A DNA stretch of 64,000 nt, taken from positions 1 through 64,000 of the forward strand of contig NZ_JIAN01000008.1 in the NCBI RefSeq assembly GCF_000688475.1, read 5' to 3'. The notes under the pieces are model-generated. The model did no database searches. It had not been told where the DNA came from and worked only from the letters and a program-made list of their open reading frames with translations. The position numbers and the translations under genes were made by a program. This DNA is from Cellulomonas sp. URHE0023. Its GTDB lineage: Bacteria; Actinomycetota; Actinomycetes; Actinomycetales; Cellulomonadaceae. Below, piece by piece: positions 1 through 8,404 of the stretch. How positions within the stretch are numbered: position 1 is the first letter of the stretch; the number at the start of each line of letters is the position of its first letter.

Positions 1-450
1 AACCTGCTGGCGCTGAACGCGACGATCGAGGCTGCGCGTGCCGGTGAGGCCGGCAAGGGCTTCGCGGTCGTGGCCGGTGAGGTCAAGGAGCTCGCGTCGG
101 AGACCGCCCGTGCCACCGAGGACATCACGCGGCGGGTCGAGGCCATCCAGGCCGACACCACCGGTGCGGTCGCGGCGATCGGGCAGATCGCCACGATCAT
201 CGCCTCCGTCAGCGACTACCAGCTCACGATCGCCTCGGCGGTCGAGGAGCAGACCGCGACGACGAACGAGATGTCCCGTGGCGTGGCTGAGGCCGCGACC
301 GGCTCCGGCGAGATCGCCGTGAACATCTCCGGGGTGGCCAACTCGGCCGCGTCCTCGTCGCAGACCCTGGGGCAGATGGGCGACGCGGTCAACGAGCTCG
401 CGCGCATGTCGACCGACCTGCGCACGCGCGTGTCGGCCTTCACCTTCTAG
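1..450 (+). CDS. Methyl-accepting chemotaxis protein, C-terminal fragment (runs off the left edge)
   Basis: The frame is open from base 1 to the stop at 448-450 and encodes the last 149 residues of a chemoreceptor signalling domain. The hairpin-tip signature with [20 protein letters not shown] is at the very start, followed by the returning helical arm that packs against CheA/CheW in the cytoplasm. The sensory part lies outside the window. All 450 bases align without gaps to 1315-1764 of the next gene, with only scattered differences, so the two receptors are recent duplicates or are kept alike by gene conversion. A strong hairpin follows the stop. The family assignment is secure; the ligand cannot be read. 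Confidence 0.95.
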   Translation, partial: NLLALNATIEAARAGEAGKGFAVVAGEVKELASETARATEDITRRVEAIQADTTGAVAAIGQIATIIASVSDYQLTIASAVEEQTATTNEMSRGVAEAATGSGEIAVNISGVANSAASSSQTLGQMGDAVNELARMSTDLRTRVSAFTF

Positions 451-469
451 GTCGGACCAGCAGTACGAC

Positions 470-509
470 GCGGACGCCCCACCGGGCCTGTTTCCGGTGG
501 GGCGTCCGC
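470..509 (+). terminator. Rho-independent-type hairpin after the first chemoreceptor
   Basis: CGGACGCCCCACCGG at 471-485 pairs perfectly with the reverse complement at 494-508, giving a 15 bp GC-rich stem and an 8-base loop. No long T run follows, as is usual in high-GC actinobacteria. Confidence 0.8.
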
Positions 510-591
510 GTGTCCGCATCCCTCATCTTCCGAGGGAAGCGGTCGATCAGTAGACCGAGCACGAACCACACACATCCCGGAGGACCGAGGC

Positions 592-1764
592 ATGAGCGCG
601 ACGACGTCGAGCACCCAGTACGAGACCGAGCAGCGCGCGGCGGCATGGTTCAGGAACCTGTCCGTGCGGACCAAGATCCTCACCGCGATGATCCTTCTCG
701 CCGTCGTCTCCGCCGCCTTCGGCGCCAGCGCTGCCGGAGGTGCCGCGTCGATCATCACGATCGCCCTCGTGCTCGTCCTGATCGCAGCCCTCGCCCTCGG
801 GGTCGCGGTGGCCAAGAACGTCCGCTCCGCCGTCGAGCGCGTGCAGGAGGTGCTGGACGGCATGGCGGCCGGTAACCTCACCCGCCGTGCCCGCGTGGTC
901 TCGGACGACGAGATCGGCCAGCTGGCACGTCGCCTGAACGAGGCGCAGGACGCCGTGGGCGCGACCCTGTCGGGTGTGCTCGAGACGTCGCAGACCGTGA
1001 CCGCCGCCGCTGAGGGCCTCTCGGCTTCCTCGGCCCGGGTGACCGCGGGCTCGGACGAGACCAGCGCGCAGGCCGGTGTCATGGCTGTTGCCGCCGAGCA
1101 GGTCTCCCGCAACGTCCAGGCCGTTGCCGCGGGTGCCGAGCAGATGGGTGCCTCGATCCGCGAGATCGCGCAGAACGCCAACCTTGCCGCGAAGGTCGCC
1201 GACCAGGCGACCTCGGCGGCGGAGTCCGCGAACGACCAGGTCGCACGTCTGGGCGAGTCGTCCCAGCAGATCGGCAACGTGGTCAAGACGATCACGAGCA
1301 TCGCCGAGCAGACCAACCTGCTGGCGCTGAACGCGACGATCGAGGCTGCGCGTGCCGGTGAGGCCGGCAAGGGCTTCGCGGTCGTGGCCGGTGAGGTCAA
1401 GGAGCTCGCCTCGGAGACCGCCCGTGCCACCGAGGACATCACCCGGCGGGTCGAGGCCATCCAGGCCGACACCACCGGTGCGGTCGCCGCGATCGGTCAG
1501 ATCGCCACGATCATCGCCTCCATCAACGACTACCAGCTCACGATCGCCTCGGCGGTCGAGGAGCAGACCGCGACCACCAACGAGATGTCCCGTGGCGTGG
1601 CCGAGGCCGCGACCGGCTCCGGTGAGATCGCCGTGAACATCAGCGGCCTGGCCTCGTCGGCCGCGTCCTCCTCGCAGACCCTGGGGCAGATGGGCGACGC
1701 GGTCAGCGAGCTCGCGCGCCTGTCCTCGGAGCTGCGCACGCGCGTCGCGGCCTTCAGCTTCTGA
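592..1764 (+). CDS. Methyl-accepting chemotaxis protein without a large extracellular sensor
   Basis: This 390-residue chemoreceptor starts at an ATG preceded by GGAGG about 9 bases upstream. Residues about 25-75 are one almost continuous hydrophobic stretch (two close membrane spans with only a few polar residues between). A HAMP-like linker (about 75-130) and a full methylation-helix and signalling hairpin follow, including the [12 protein letters not shown] tip. Typical receptors have about 100-250 extra residues between the two spans as a ligand domain; here that domain is absent. It would signal to CheA through CheW, with CheR/CheB from the next operon adjusting methylation. It may sense membrane or cytoplasmic state, or act through partner receptors; this is inference. 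Confidence 0.95.
   Translation: MSATTSSTQYETEQRAAAWFRNLSVRTKILTAMILLAVVSAAFGASAAGGAASIITIALVLVLIAALALGVAVAKNVRSAVERVQEVLDGMAAGNLTRRARVVSDDEIGQLARRLNEAQDAVGATLSGVLETSQTVTAAAEGLSASSARVTAGSDETSAQAGVMAVAAEQVSRNVQAVAAGAEQMGASIREIAQNANLAAKVADQATSAAESANDQVARLGESSQQIGNVVKTITSIAEQTNLLALNATIEAARAGEAGKGFAVVAGEVKELASETARATEDITRRVEAIQADTTGAVAAIGQIATIIASINDYQLTIASAVEEQTATTNEMSRGVAEAATGSGEIAVNISGLASSAASSSQTLGQMGDAVSELARLSSELRTRVAAFSF
1315..1764 (+). repeat. Second copy of a 450-base near-identical repeat (first copy 1-450)
   Basis: The 3' 450 bases of the second receptor gene align base for base with positions 1-450, with only isolated third-position and a few coding differences, densest near the 3' end. 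The copies are in direct orientation 1314 bases apart, so they could recombine. Confidence 0.9.
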
Positions 1765-1780
1765 CGCTCTGCCGGACCGG

Positions 1781-1809
1781 ACGGTCGGGGGCACCGCTGC
1801 CCCGACCGT
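1781..1809 (+). terminator. Hairpin between the receptor gene and cheB
   Basis: ACGGTCGGGG at 1781-1790 is perfectly complementary to CCCCGACCGT at 1800-1809 (10 bp stem, 9-base loop). It lies 17 bases after the receptor stop and 65 bases before cheB, so it probably ends or attenuates the receptor transcript. Confidence 0.6.
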
Positions 1810-1873
1810 TCGTCCGACCCCCAGCCCGCAGCCCGCAAGATCGGGATACCCCGGTGAATCAGAAGGAGGACCA

Positions 1874-3001
1874 GTGACACCGATCCGCGTGCTTGTCGTA
1901 GACGACTCCGTCGTCGTGCGACGACTCGTCACGGACGCGCTGTCCAGGGACCCTGCCATCGAGGTGGTCGGCTTCGCTGCGAACGGTCGGCTGGCGGTCG
2001 GCAAGGTCGCCCAGCTCGCGCCGGACGTGGTGACGATGGACATCGAGATGCCGGAGATGAACGGCATCGAGTCGGTGCGCGCCATCCGGCGCGCCGGCCA
2101 CAAGATGCCGATCATCATGTTCTCGACGCTCACCGAGCGGGGTGCCGCGGCGACGCTGGACGCGCTCGTCGCGGGCGCCCAGGACTACGTCACCAAGCCG
2201 GCGAACGTGGGCAGCGTCCAGGAGTCGATGGCTCAGGTCGCCGACAACCTCGTGCCCAAGATCAAGGCGCTCGTGGGGCGCTCGGCACCGCACGCGGCAC
2301 CGCACACGGCGGTCCGTACGACCTCGGCGGTGGCCCCGTCCGCACCGAGTGCGCCGCGGCCCGTCGTCAAGCGCCTCGAGCCCGCGCCGCACCCGATCCG
2401 CGCGCTCGTGCTCGGTTCGTCGACGGGTGGCCCCGAGGCACTGTCCAAGCTGGTCGCCTCGCTCACCCGCCCCCCGAGCATCCCGATCCTCGTGGTCCAG
2501 CACATGCCGCCGGTGTTCACGCGCCAGCTGGCCGCGCGCCTCGACCGGCTCGGTCCGGCCCGCGTGGTCGAGGCCGAGGCCGGCATGGAGCTGACGCCCG
2601 GCACCATCTACATCGCACCCGGCGACAAGCACCTCGAGCTCCACCGTCAGGGCGCCGGCGTGCGCACCGTCCTCACGGACGGTCCGCCGGTGAACTTCTG
2701 CCGCCCGTCGGTCGACGTGCTGTTCGGTTCTGCCGTGCGTGCGTTCGGCAACGAGCTGGTCGGCGTCGTGCTCACGGGCATGGGGTCCGACGGCCGTACC
2801 GGCTGTCAGCAGCTGGTCGAGGCCGGTGGGACCGTCGTGGTCCAGGACGAGCCGACGAGCGTCGTGTGGGGCATGCCCGGTGCAGTGGCGACCGCGGGCC
2901 TGGCGCACCGCATCGTCCCGCTCGGCGAGATCGCCCCGACGATCGAACGTCTGGTTGCTTCCGGGACCGGTCCGGTCCTCGTCCGAGGCGGGGTGGCCTG
3001 A
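1874..3001 (+). CDS. cheB: Chemotaxis response regulator protein-glutamate methylesterase CheB
   Basis: CheB removes methyl groups from receptor glutamates when phosphorylated by CheA, giving adaptation. The 375-residue protein has an N-terminal receiver domain (about 1-120, acidic pair D10/D11, phospho-acceptor D56 in TMDIEMPEM) and, after a Pro/Ala-rich linker, a methylesterase domain (about 180-365). The catalytic Ser is in GSSTGGPEAL, the His in VVQHMPP and the Asp in GMGSDGRTG. The GTG start at 1874 has AGAAGGAGGA ending 3 bases before it; no better start is nearby. Its TGA overlaps the ATG of cheR by one base, so the two are translationally coupled. Confidence 0.97.
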   Translation: MTPIRVLVVDDSVVVRRLVTDALSRDPAIEVVGFAANGRLAVGKVAQLAPDVVTMDIEMPEMNGIESVRAIRRAGHKMPIIMFSTLTERGAAATLDALVAGAQDYVTKPANVGSVQESMAQVADNLVPKIKALVGRSAPHAAPHTAVRTTSAVAPSAPSAPRPVVKRLEPAPHPIRALVLGSSTGGPEALSKLVASLTRPPSIPILVVQHMPPVFTRQLAARLDRLGPARVVEAEAGMELTPGTIYIAPGDKHLELHRQGAGVRTVLTDGPPVNFCRPSVDVLFGSAVRAFGNELVGVVLTGMGSDGRTGCQQLVEAGGTVVVQDEPTSVVWGMPGAVATAGLAHRIVPLGEIAPTIERLVASGTGPVLVRGGVA

Positions 3002-3903
3002 TGGCTGTCAGTGCGGAGTCGTTCGCGTTCGTCGCGGACCTCGTGCGCCGCCGAAGCGCGATCCAGCTGGCCCCCGGCAAGGAGTACCTGGTCGAGAGCC
3101 GACTGCTCTCGCTCGCTCGCGAGGACGGAGCAGCCGACGTCGACGCGTTCGTCCGGACGGTGCGCTCCAGTGCCAAGGAGTCGGACTTCGCTCGCATCGT
3201 CGAGGCGCTCACCACCAACGAGACGTCGTGGTTCCGTGACTCGGCGCCGTTCGCGGCGCTCCAGTCCTACGTGGTGCCCGAGCTCATCGCGGCACGCGGC
3301 ACGTCGGCTCGTCTGAAGGTGTGGTCGGCTGCCTGCTCGACCGGCCAGGAGCCGTACTCGATCGCGATGACGCTCGCCGACTGCCTGCCGGCGTCCGCCT
3401 CCGCGGACATCCTGGCGACGGACCTGTCGGAGCAGGTGCTGGCCAAGGCGCGCGAGGGCCGGTACAGCCAGCTCGAGGTCAACCGTGGCCTGCCTGCGAC
3501 CATGCTCGTCCGGCACCTGAGCAGGGTCGGCGCCGAGTGGCAGATCTCGCAGGCGCTGCGCAACCTCGTGACGTTCCGGCAGCACAACCTCCTGGACCTT
3601 CCGCCGATCGGCGGACCGTTCGACGTGGTGTACCTGCGCAACGTGCTCATCTACTTCGACATCGCGACCAAGCGCGCGATCCTCGAACGGCTGCGCCGCG
3701 TGATGAAGCCCGACGGCATCCTCATGCTCGGTGCCGCCGAGACCACCATCGGCGTCGACGACGCCTGGATCCGCGTCCCGGTCGGGACCGGATCGGTCTA
3801 CCGGCCGAACAGGCCGCTGGCCGCGAGCGTTCCCATCTCCACCGTTCCACAACCCCGAACCGCACCCTATTCATCTGTTCTGACCCGAGGAGCACACTCA
3901 TGA
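3001..3903 (+). CDS. cheR: Chemotaxis protein methyltransferase CheR
   Basis: CheR uses S-adenosylmethionine to methylate receptor glutamates. The 300-residue protein has the helical N-terminal CheR domain (about 5-70), the TNETSWFRD motif, and the SAM-binding Rossmann domain with WSAACSTGQEPYS and DVVYLRNVLIYFD. The ATG at 3001 overlaps the cheB stop and gives the usual family length; in-frame upstream start codons would lie inside cheB. The C-terminal 30 residues are Pro/Ser-rich and look unstructured. Its TGA overlaps the next ATG. Confidence 0.97.
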   Translation: MAVSAESFAFVADLVRRRSAIQLAPGKEYLVESRLLSLAREDGAADVDAFVRTVRSSAKESDFARIVEALTTNETSWFRDSAPFAALQSYVVPELIAARGTSARLKVWSAACSTGQEPYSIAMTLADCLPASASADILATDLSEQVLAKAREGRYSQLEVNRGLPATMLVRHLSRVGAEWQISQALRNLVTFRQHNLLDLPPIGGPFDVVYLRNVLIYFDIATKRAILERLRRVMKPDGILMLGAAETTIGVDDAWIRVPVGTGSVYRPNRPLAASVPISTVPQPRTAPYSSVLTRGAHS

Positions 3904-4283
3904 GAGCGCTCGTGATCGACGACTCACGCACAATGCGGCGCATCGTCGCGGGCACCCTGCAGGACCTGGGCTTCGAGACGGAGCAGGCCGAGCACGGGCG
4001 CGCGGCGCTCGACCTCCTCGAATCCGGGGTCGACGTCCAGCTGTGCTGCATCGACTGGAACATGCCCGTCATGGACGGCCTCACGTTCGTCAGTGAGGTC
4101 CGCGCCAACCCGGCGTGGCGACACATCACCCTGATGATGGTGACCACCGAGAGCGAGCAGGGACAGATCGTCCGCGCGCTGGCCGCCGGTGCCCACGAGT
4201 ATCTGATCAAGCCGTTCACGCCTGACGCGATCCGCGGCAAGCTGGACCTGTTGGGGCTCGTCCCCGTCGAGGAGATGGCATGA
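3900..4283 (+). CDS. CheY-like single-domain response regulator
   Basis: This is a 127-residue stand-alone receiver domain with no output domain. The acidic pair is D7/D8, the phospho-acceptor D52 (in CIDWNMPVMDG), the switch Thr at T82/T83 and the invariant K104. It would take phosphate from CheA and act on the flagellar switch, or serve as a phosphate sink. The ATG overlaps the cheR stop (ATGA), and AGGAG lies 8 bases upstream inside cheR. The next gene is a CheX-type phosphatase, so the pair probably forms a phosphorylation-dephosphorylation unit. A second similar pair follows. Confidence 0.93.
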   Translation: MRALVIDDSRTMRRIVAGTLQDLGFETEQAEHGRAALDLLESGVDVQLCCIDWNMPVMDGLTFVSEVRANPAWRHITLMMVTTESEQGQIVRALAAGAHEYLIKPFTPDAIRGKLDLLGLVPVEEMA

Positions 4284-4759
4284 GCCCCATCGTTGAGCAC
4301 GCCCAGATCTTCATGATCGCGCAGGAGGTCTTCGCGGCCATGGTCGACGGGGACGCCGGTCTCCTTCAGCCGTGGGACGGCGACCTGCCCGCACTCGACC
4401 AGGCCGTCAGCTCCTGGGTCGACATCCACGGCGACTGGCTCGGTCGTGCTGTACTGACCACCGAGAAGTCCACCGCTGACGACCTCGCTCGCGCCCTGCT
4501 CGACATGGGTGCGGACGAGGAGGTCACGGAGCCTGACCTCGTCGACGCGTTCGGCGAGATCGCCAACGTCATCGGTGGCAACGTGAAGTCGTTGCTGCCG
4601 ACCCAGGGCAGCCTGGGGCTGCCCACCGTCGCTTCCGTCGCCCCGCTCCTCGGCGGTGCGGTGGTCATCCAGGAGCTTCGACTGGCCTGGCGGGGCCGCC
4701 CGTTGCTCGTCGCCGTGTGGGAGATCGAGAACACCGTTCAGGAGGGGAACCATTCATGA
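4280..4759 (+). CDS. cheX: CheX-type chemotaxis phosphatase
   Basis: The 159-residue protein carries the E-x2-N signature of the CheC/CheX/FliY phosphatase family (E93, N96 in AFGEIANVIGGN) followed by the GGN and the conserved Pro-containing segment. These residues in known CheX attack the phospho-Asp of CheY. It overlaps the response regulator stop by 4 bases (ATGA) and in turn overlaps the next regulator. It acts in the cytoplasm to end the chemotactic signal. The assignment rests on the motif and operon; overall identity to characterised CheX looks modest. Confidence 0.8.
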   Translation: MSPIVEHAQIFMIAQEVFAAMVDGDAGLLQPWDGDLPALDQAVSSWVDIHGDWLGRAVLTTEKSTADDLARALLDMGADEEVTEPDLVDAFGEIANVIGGNVKSLLPTQGSLGLPTVASVAPLLGGAVVIQELRLAWRGRPLLVAVWEIENTVQEGNHS

Positions 4760-5118
4760 TCCGCGTACTCGTCACTGACGACAGCCGCGTGATGCGCCAG
4801 ATCGTGATTCGCACGCTGCGCCAGGCCGGCTATGACTGGGACGTCCGTGAGGCGTCCGACGGCGCCGAGGCGCTCGAGGCCATCCGTGCCGACGAGCCCG
4901 ACGTCGTCCTGTCGGACTGGAACATGCCGAACATGACGGGCATCGACCTGTTGCGCCGCCTGCGCGCGGAGGGCTTCCAGACGCCGTTCGGGTTCGTCAC
5001 GTCGGAGGGCTCGCCCGAGATGCGTGCCGCCGCCGAGTCGGCCGGTGCGTTGTTCCTCATCGCGAAGCCGTTCACCGCGGACGCCTTCCGCGAGGTCATC
5101 GACCCGGTGCTCGCATGA
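4756..5118 (+). CDS. Second CheY-like response regulator
   Basis: This is a 120-residue receiver domain with the acidic pair D8/D9, phospho-acceptor D54 (in VLSDWNMPNMTG), the switch Thr in FVTSEG and K104. There is no output domain. The start ATG at 4756 overlaps the CheX stop, and CAGGAGGGG lies 7 bases upstream. It differs clearly from the first regulator of the operon (for example GFVTSEGSPE in place of MMVTTESEQG), so the two are not recent duplicates and probably differ in partner or phosphate lifetime. Confidence 0.92.
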   Translation: MIRVLVTDDSRVMRQIVIRTLRQAGYDWDVREASDGAEALEAIRADEPDVVLSDWNMPNMTGIDLLRRLRAEGFQTPFGFVTSEGSPEMRAAAESAGALFLIAKPFTADAFREVIDPVLA

Positions 5119-5603
5119 GCAACGACACCCCGCTGCCGTCCGCGAAGGACGTCCGTGAGCTGATAGAGGGCCTCGTCGGCCGCGACATCGCGGTCACCAC
5201 CGGTGGCCCGATGATCGACCACAGGGCCGAGGGTGGCGCCCTCATGGGCGTCTACGTCGACAACCGCCTCAAGCTGACCGCGCTGGTGCTCCTGGACCTG
5301 CCGCTCGCCGCGCACCTCGGCGCCTCGCTCGGGCTCGTGCCCGTACGCGTCGCGAACGAGGCCATCGAGGAGAGCATGCTGCCCCCAGCGCTGCTCGAGA
5401 ACGCCGGCGAGATCCTGAACGTCCTGGCGTCCCTCTTCAACGCGGAGGGTGCCCCGCACGTCAAGCTCGACAGGCTCTACGAGCCTGGGTTCCCGGTTCC
5501 GGCCGATGTCGCGACGTGGGTGCTCGCCTACGTTCGACGTACCGACCTGGAGATGGACGTGGCCGGGTACGGCCCAGGGTGCTTCTCGCTGCTCGTGATC
5601 TGA
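5115..5603 (+). CDS. CheC/CheX-like protein of unknown role at the end of the chemotaxis operon
   Basis: This 162-residue soluble protein overlaps the preceding regulator by 4 bases (ATGA), so it is the sixth coupled gene of the operon. It keeps an E-x2-N match (E99, N102 in ENAGEILNVLASLF) in the place expected for a CheC/CheX phosphatase helix, but lacks the GGN that follows in the neighbouring CheX. The rest has alternating hydrophobic strands typical of that fold. It may be a divergent phosphatase for the second response regulator or a non-catalytic adaptor. The family call is tentative. Confidence 0.6.
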   Translation: MSNDTPLPSAKDVRELIEGLVGRDIAVTTGGPMIDHRAEGGALMGVYVDNRLKLTALVLLDLPLAAHLGASLGLVPVRVANEAIEESMLPPALLENAGEILNVLASLFNAEGAPHVKLDRLYEPGFPVPADVATWVLAYVRRTDLEMDVAGYGPGCFSLLVI

Positions 5604-5667
5604 GGCACGTCCGTCCGCGGGCGGCGCGCGTCCGTTCGCGGTGCTGACGCTCTGGCACACTGCGCGC

Positions 5668-7134
5668 ATGACGACGACGACCGACCGGGCCTCGGGCAGC
5701 GCGATCGACCGGTTCTTCAAGATCTCGCAACGCGGCTCGACCCTCGGCACCGAGGTGCGCGGTGGCCTGGTCACGTTCTTCACGATGAGCTACATCATCG
5801 TGCTGAACCCGCTGATCATCGGCACCGTGAAGTCCGGCGACGGGCAGTTCCTCGGCGGCGGCGACACCCCGAACCTGGCCATGGTCGCGGCGACGACCGC
5901 CTTGGTCGCCGGCCTGATGTCCATCCTCATGGGGGTGGTGGCCAACTTCCCGCTCGCGCTGGCCACCGGACTGGGCCTCAACGCGGTCGTCGCCTACTCG
6001 ATCGCCGCGCTGCCCGGCATGTCCTGGCAGGACGCGATGGGGATCGTGGTCCTCGAGGGGCTGATCATCCTGCTCCTCGTGACCACCGGCCTGCGTCAGG
6101 CGGTGTTCCGCGCGGTGCCGCGCGAGCTCAAGACCGCGATCAGCGTCGGCATCGGCCTGTTCATCGCGTTCATCGGCCTCGTGGACGCCGGCTTCGTGCG
6201 GATCCCGGCGAGCCTGGCCACGCCGGTCGAGCTCGGCATCGGCGGGTCGCTCGGCAGCTGGCCGCTGCTCGTCTTCGTGGTCGGACTGTTCGTGGCGGTG
6301 ATCCTCATGGTCCGCAAGGTCCGCGGCGCGATCCTGATCGCGATCGTCTCCGCGACGGTCCTGGCGTTCCTGATCGAGCTCGTCGGCGACCTGGGCGCCA
6401 AGTCCGCCGAGAACCCCGCAGGCTGGTCGCTCGCGGTGCCGCACTGGCCGTCCGGCGGCATCGTCGCCGCGCCCGACTTCTCGCTCGTCGGGCAGTTCTC
6501 GCTGTTCGGCTCCGTGAAGTCCATCGGGGTCGTCGCGGTGATCCTGCTGGTCTTCTCGCTCCTGCTCGCCGACTTCTTCGACACGATGGGGACCATGGTC
6601 GCCGTGGGCGGCGAGGCCGGCCTGCTCGACAAGGACGGCAACCCGCCGAACACCACCCGCATCCTCGTCGTCGACTCGATCGCCGCGGCGGCCGGTGGCG
6701 CCGGCAGCGTCTCGTCGAACACGTCGTACATCGAGTCGGCGTCCGGCGTCGGCGACGGCGCGCGGACCGGCCTGGCCTCCGTGGTCACCGGTCTGGCGTT
6801 CCTGCTCGCCACGTTCCTCGCACCCCTGGTCCAGCTGGTGCCGTTCGAGGCGGCGACCCCTGCCCTGGTCGTCGTCGGCTTCCTGATGGTCACGCAGATC
6901 ACCGGGATCGACTGGCGCAACTACGAGGTCGCCATCCCGGCGTTCCTCACCATCATCCTGATGCCGTTCACCTACTCGATCACCGTGGGCATCGGCGCCG
7001 GCATCATCATGTTCGTCGTCCTGAAGGTCGCCGTGGGCAAGGTCCGTGAGGTCCACCCGTTCATGTGGGTCACGTCGGCGCTCTTCGTCGTCTACTTCCT
7101 GATCGGTCCCATCAAGGCCTGGCTCGGCATCTAG
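5668..7134 (+). CDS. NCS2-family purine (adenine/guanine/hypoxanthine) permease
   Basis: This 488-residue integral membrane protein belongs to the AzgA-like branch of nucleobase-cation symporters. It has about 13 hydrophobic segments, the early GGLVTFFTMSYIIVLNP motif, and the later DFFDTMGTMV and SSNTSYIESASGVGDGARTG segments. It probably imports hypoxanthine, guanine or adenine with protons. I chose the ATG at 5668, since the in-frame GTG nine codons upstream adds only a non-conserved leader. A weak ACACT hexamer ends 6 bases before the ATG, so the mRNA may be leaderless. It stands alone, convergent to the next gene. Confidence 0.92.
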   Translation: MTTTTDRASGSAIDRFFKISQRGSTLGTEVRGGLVTFFTMSYIIVLNPLIIGTVKSGDGQFLGGGDTPNLAMVAATTALVAGLMSILMGVVANFPLALATGLGLNAVVAYSIAALPGMSWQDAMGIVVLEGLIILLLVTTGLRQAVFRAVPRELKTAISVGIGLFIAFIGLVDAGFVRIPASLATPVELGIGGSLGSWPLLVFVVGLFVAVILMVRKVRGAILIAIVSATVLAFLIELVGDLGAKSAENPAGWSLAVPHWPSGGIVAAPDFSLVGQFSLFGSVKSIGVVAVILLVFSLLLADFFDTMGTMVAVGGEAGLLDKDGNPPNTTRILVVDSIAAAAGGAGSVSSNTSYIESASGVGDGARTGLASVVTGLAFLLATFLAPLVQLVPFEAATPALVVVGFLMVTQITGIDWRNYEVAIPAFLTIILMPFTYSITVGIGAGIIMFVVLKVAVGKVREVHPFMWVTSALFVVYFLIGPIKAWLGI

Positions 7135-7146
7135 CACCGGTCGGAG

Positions 7147-7190
7147 CCCTGACGGCCCACCCGCCTACCTGCGGACCAGGGCCGTCAGGG
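7147..7190. terminator. Bidirectional hairpin between the permease and the phosphatase gene
   Basis: CCCTGACGGCCC at 7147-7158 and GGGCCGTCAGGG at 7179-7190 are a perfect 12 bp inverted repeat with a 20-base loop. It sits after the permease stop and covers the last codons of the convergent phosphatase gene. Confidence 0.7.
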
Positions 7191-7782
7191 TCTCGACCGC
7201 CGGCAGCAGCTGGTGGAACGACCGCTCGTAGAGCGCGGTGTCGCCGCGGTAGGGGTCGACGACGTCGTCGTCGGTCGGGCGGTAGGACACCATCCCCCGA
7301 CGAAGGCCGGCCACGGGGACCAGCGCGCGCAGGCGGTCGGCGGTGGTCGCGTTGGCGCCGGGGAGCGCGGCCGGGTCGACGTCCGCCGCGAGGCGGGCCA
7401 GCTCACGCAGCGTGAACGTACGCCGGACCGCCGCGGGCACGAGCTCGACGACTGCGGAGCGGTGCTTGCGGGTCAGGCCGATCACGAGGTCGGCGGACCG
7501 GATCATCGACTCGTCGAGCTGACGGCTGGTGAAGCCTGCCGGGTCGGCGCCGTGCGCCTGGACCAGCTGCGCCATCGCGCGGGTCATCGAGCGTCCGACC
7601 AGTGCGCCCGTACCGGCGGAGCCGATCTCGATCGCGGGCATCAGGGCACCGGCCGCGGGGCGACCCTGGACCGCTGCACCGAGCCGTGCGGAGAGCAGGC
7701 GCTCGACCGCCGGCGACCGGCAGATGTTGCCCGTGCACACGACGAGGACGCGCAGGGGCGCGGCCACGTCGGAGGGAGTCAC
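7165..7782 (-). CDS. Low-molecular-weight protein-tyrosine phosphatase
   Basis: This is a cytoplasmic 205-residue phosphatase with the N-terminal CX5R(S) loop (C16 to R22 in VVCTGNICRSPA) and the general-acid Asp in the late VVDPYRGD segment. It dephosphorylates phosphotyrosine, often on polysaccharide co-polymerase kinases. It is longer than the about 155-residue classical form by inserts in the middle. The GTG at 7782 places the catalytic loop at the usual distance from the N terminus; Shine-Dalgarno support is weak. UDP-glucose dehydrogenase nearby fits a link to surface polysaccharide, but the genes are not in one operon. Confidence 0.88.
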   Translation of the reverse strand: MTPSDVAAPLRVLVVCTGNICRSPAVERLLSARLGAAVQGRPAAGALMPAIEIGSAGTGALVGRSMTRAMAQLVQAHGADPAGFTSRQLDESMIRSADLVIGLTRKHRSAVVELVPAAVRRTFTLRELARLAADVDPAALPGANATTADRLRALVPVAGLRRGMVSYRPTDDDVVDPYRGDTALYERSFHQLLPAVETLTALVRR

Positions 7783-7844
7783 AGCCCCATGATCCCTGGC
7801 CAGCGGCGCGCAGCCGGACAAACGCACCCGATTGCCGCACAAGT

Positions 7845-8315
7845 TCAGCCGGAGGTGGCGGGCCGCCTCGCGACTCGTCGACGGGCCTTCACCGACCTCA
7901 CGGCCTGCAGGCCCAGCACGCCGAGCGCCGCTCCGAGGGTGTTCAGCACGACGTCCTGCACGGTGGGGACCCTCGTCGGGAGCAGGAGGAGCTGCGTCAG
8001 CTCGATCGCTGCGGACAGGCAGAGCCCGAGCACCACGACGAGCCAGCCGCGCCGCACCAGAAGGCCCACCAGAACCCCGAACGGCACGAACATGACGACG
8101 TTCGCGGCCGCCTCGAGGCCGGCGTACGTGATCGGGACGCCGACCCGGGCCAGCCAGGCGAGGACCTCGCGGACGAGGTCGAAGCTGCTGGAGGGTGCGG
8201 GAGCGGGCCACAGCGTCAGCCGTGCCACGAGCGCGAGGTACACCGTCAGGGCGACGACGACGCGGCGTCGGGCGGTGGGCTGGAGCACGTCACGGACGGT
8301 AACAGGGCCGTTCAC
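7845..8315 (-). CDS. VanZ-like membrane protein
   Basis: The 156-residue protein has four predicted membrane helices and the VanZ-family core in helices 2-3 (AANVVMFVPFGVLVG, then AAIELTQLLLLPTRVPTVQDVVLNTLGA). The family is named for a low-level teicoplanin resistance protein, but most members have no proven function. It is followed 62 bases downstream by the phosphatase gene on the same strand, so they may share a transcript. The Arg-rich C terminus should lie in the cytoplasm. The family call is confident; the role is unknown. Confidence 0.85.
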   Translation of the reverse strand: MNGPVTVRDVLQPTARRRVVVALTVYLALVARLTLWPAPAPSSSFDLVREVLAWLARVGVPITYAGLEAAANVVMFVPFGVLVGLLVRRGWLVVVLGLCLSAAIELTQLLLLPTRVPTVQDVVLNTLGAALGVLGLQAVRSVKARRRVARRPATSG

Positions 8316-8404
8316 CCGTCTGGCGGTGGCGGTGGAGGATCACCCGCCGGGCACCGCGAGCGTCCCGGTACTCTCGTCGGGAATCCACCACAAAGGGGCA
8401 ATCC

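Noticed and set aside
547-2133. Long minus-strand open frame of over 500 codons across the second receptor gene and cheB
   Set aside because: It is antisense to two certain genes, is rich in Arg/Gly/Asp as expected from reversed GC-biased codons, and has no recognisable domain.
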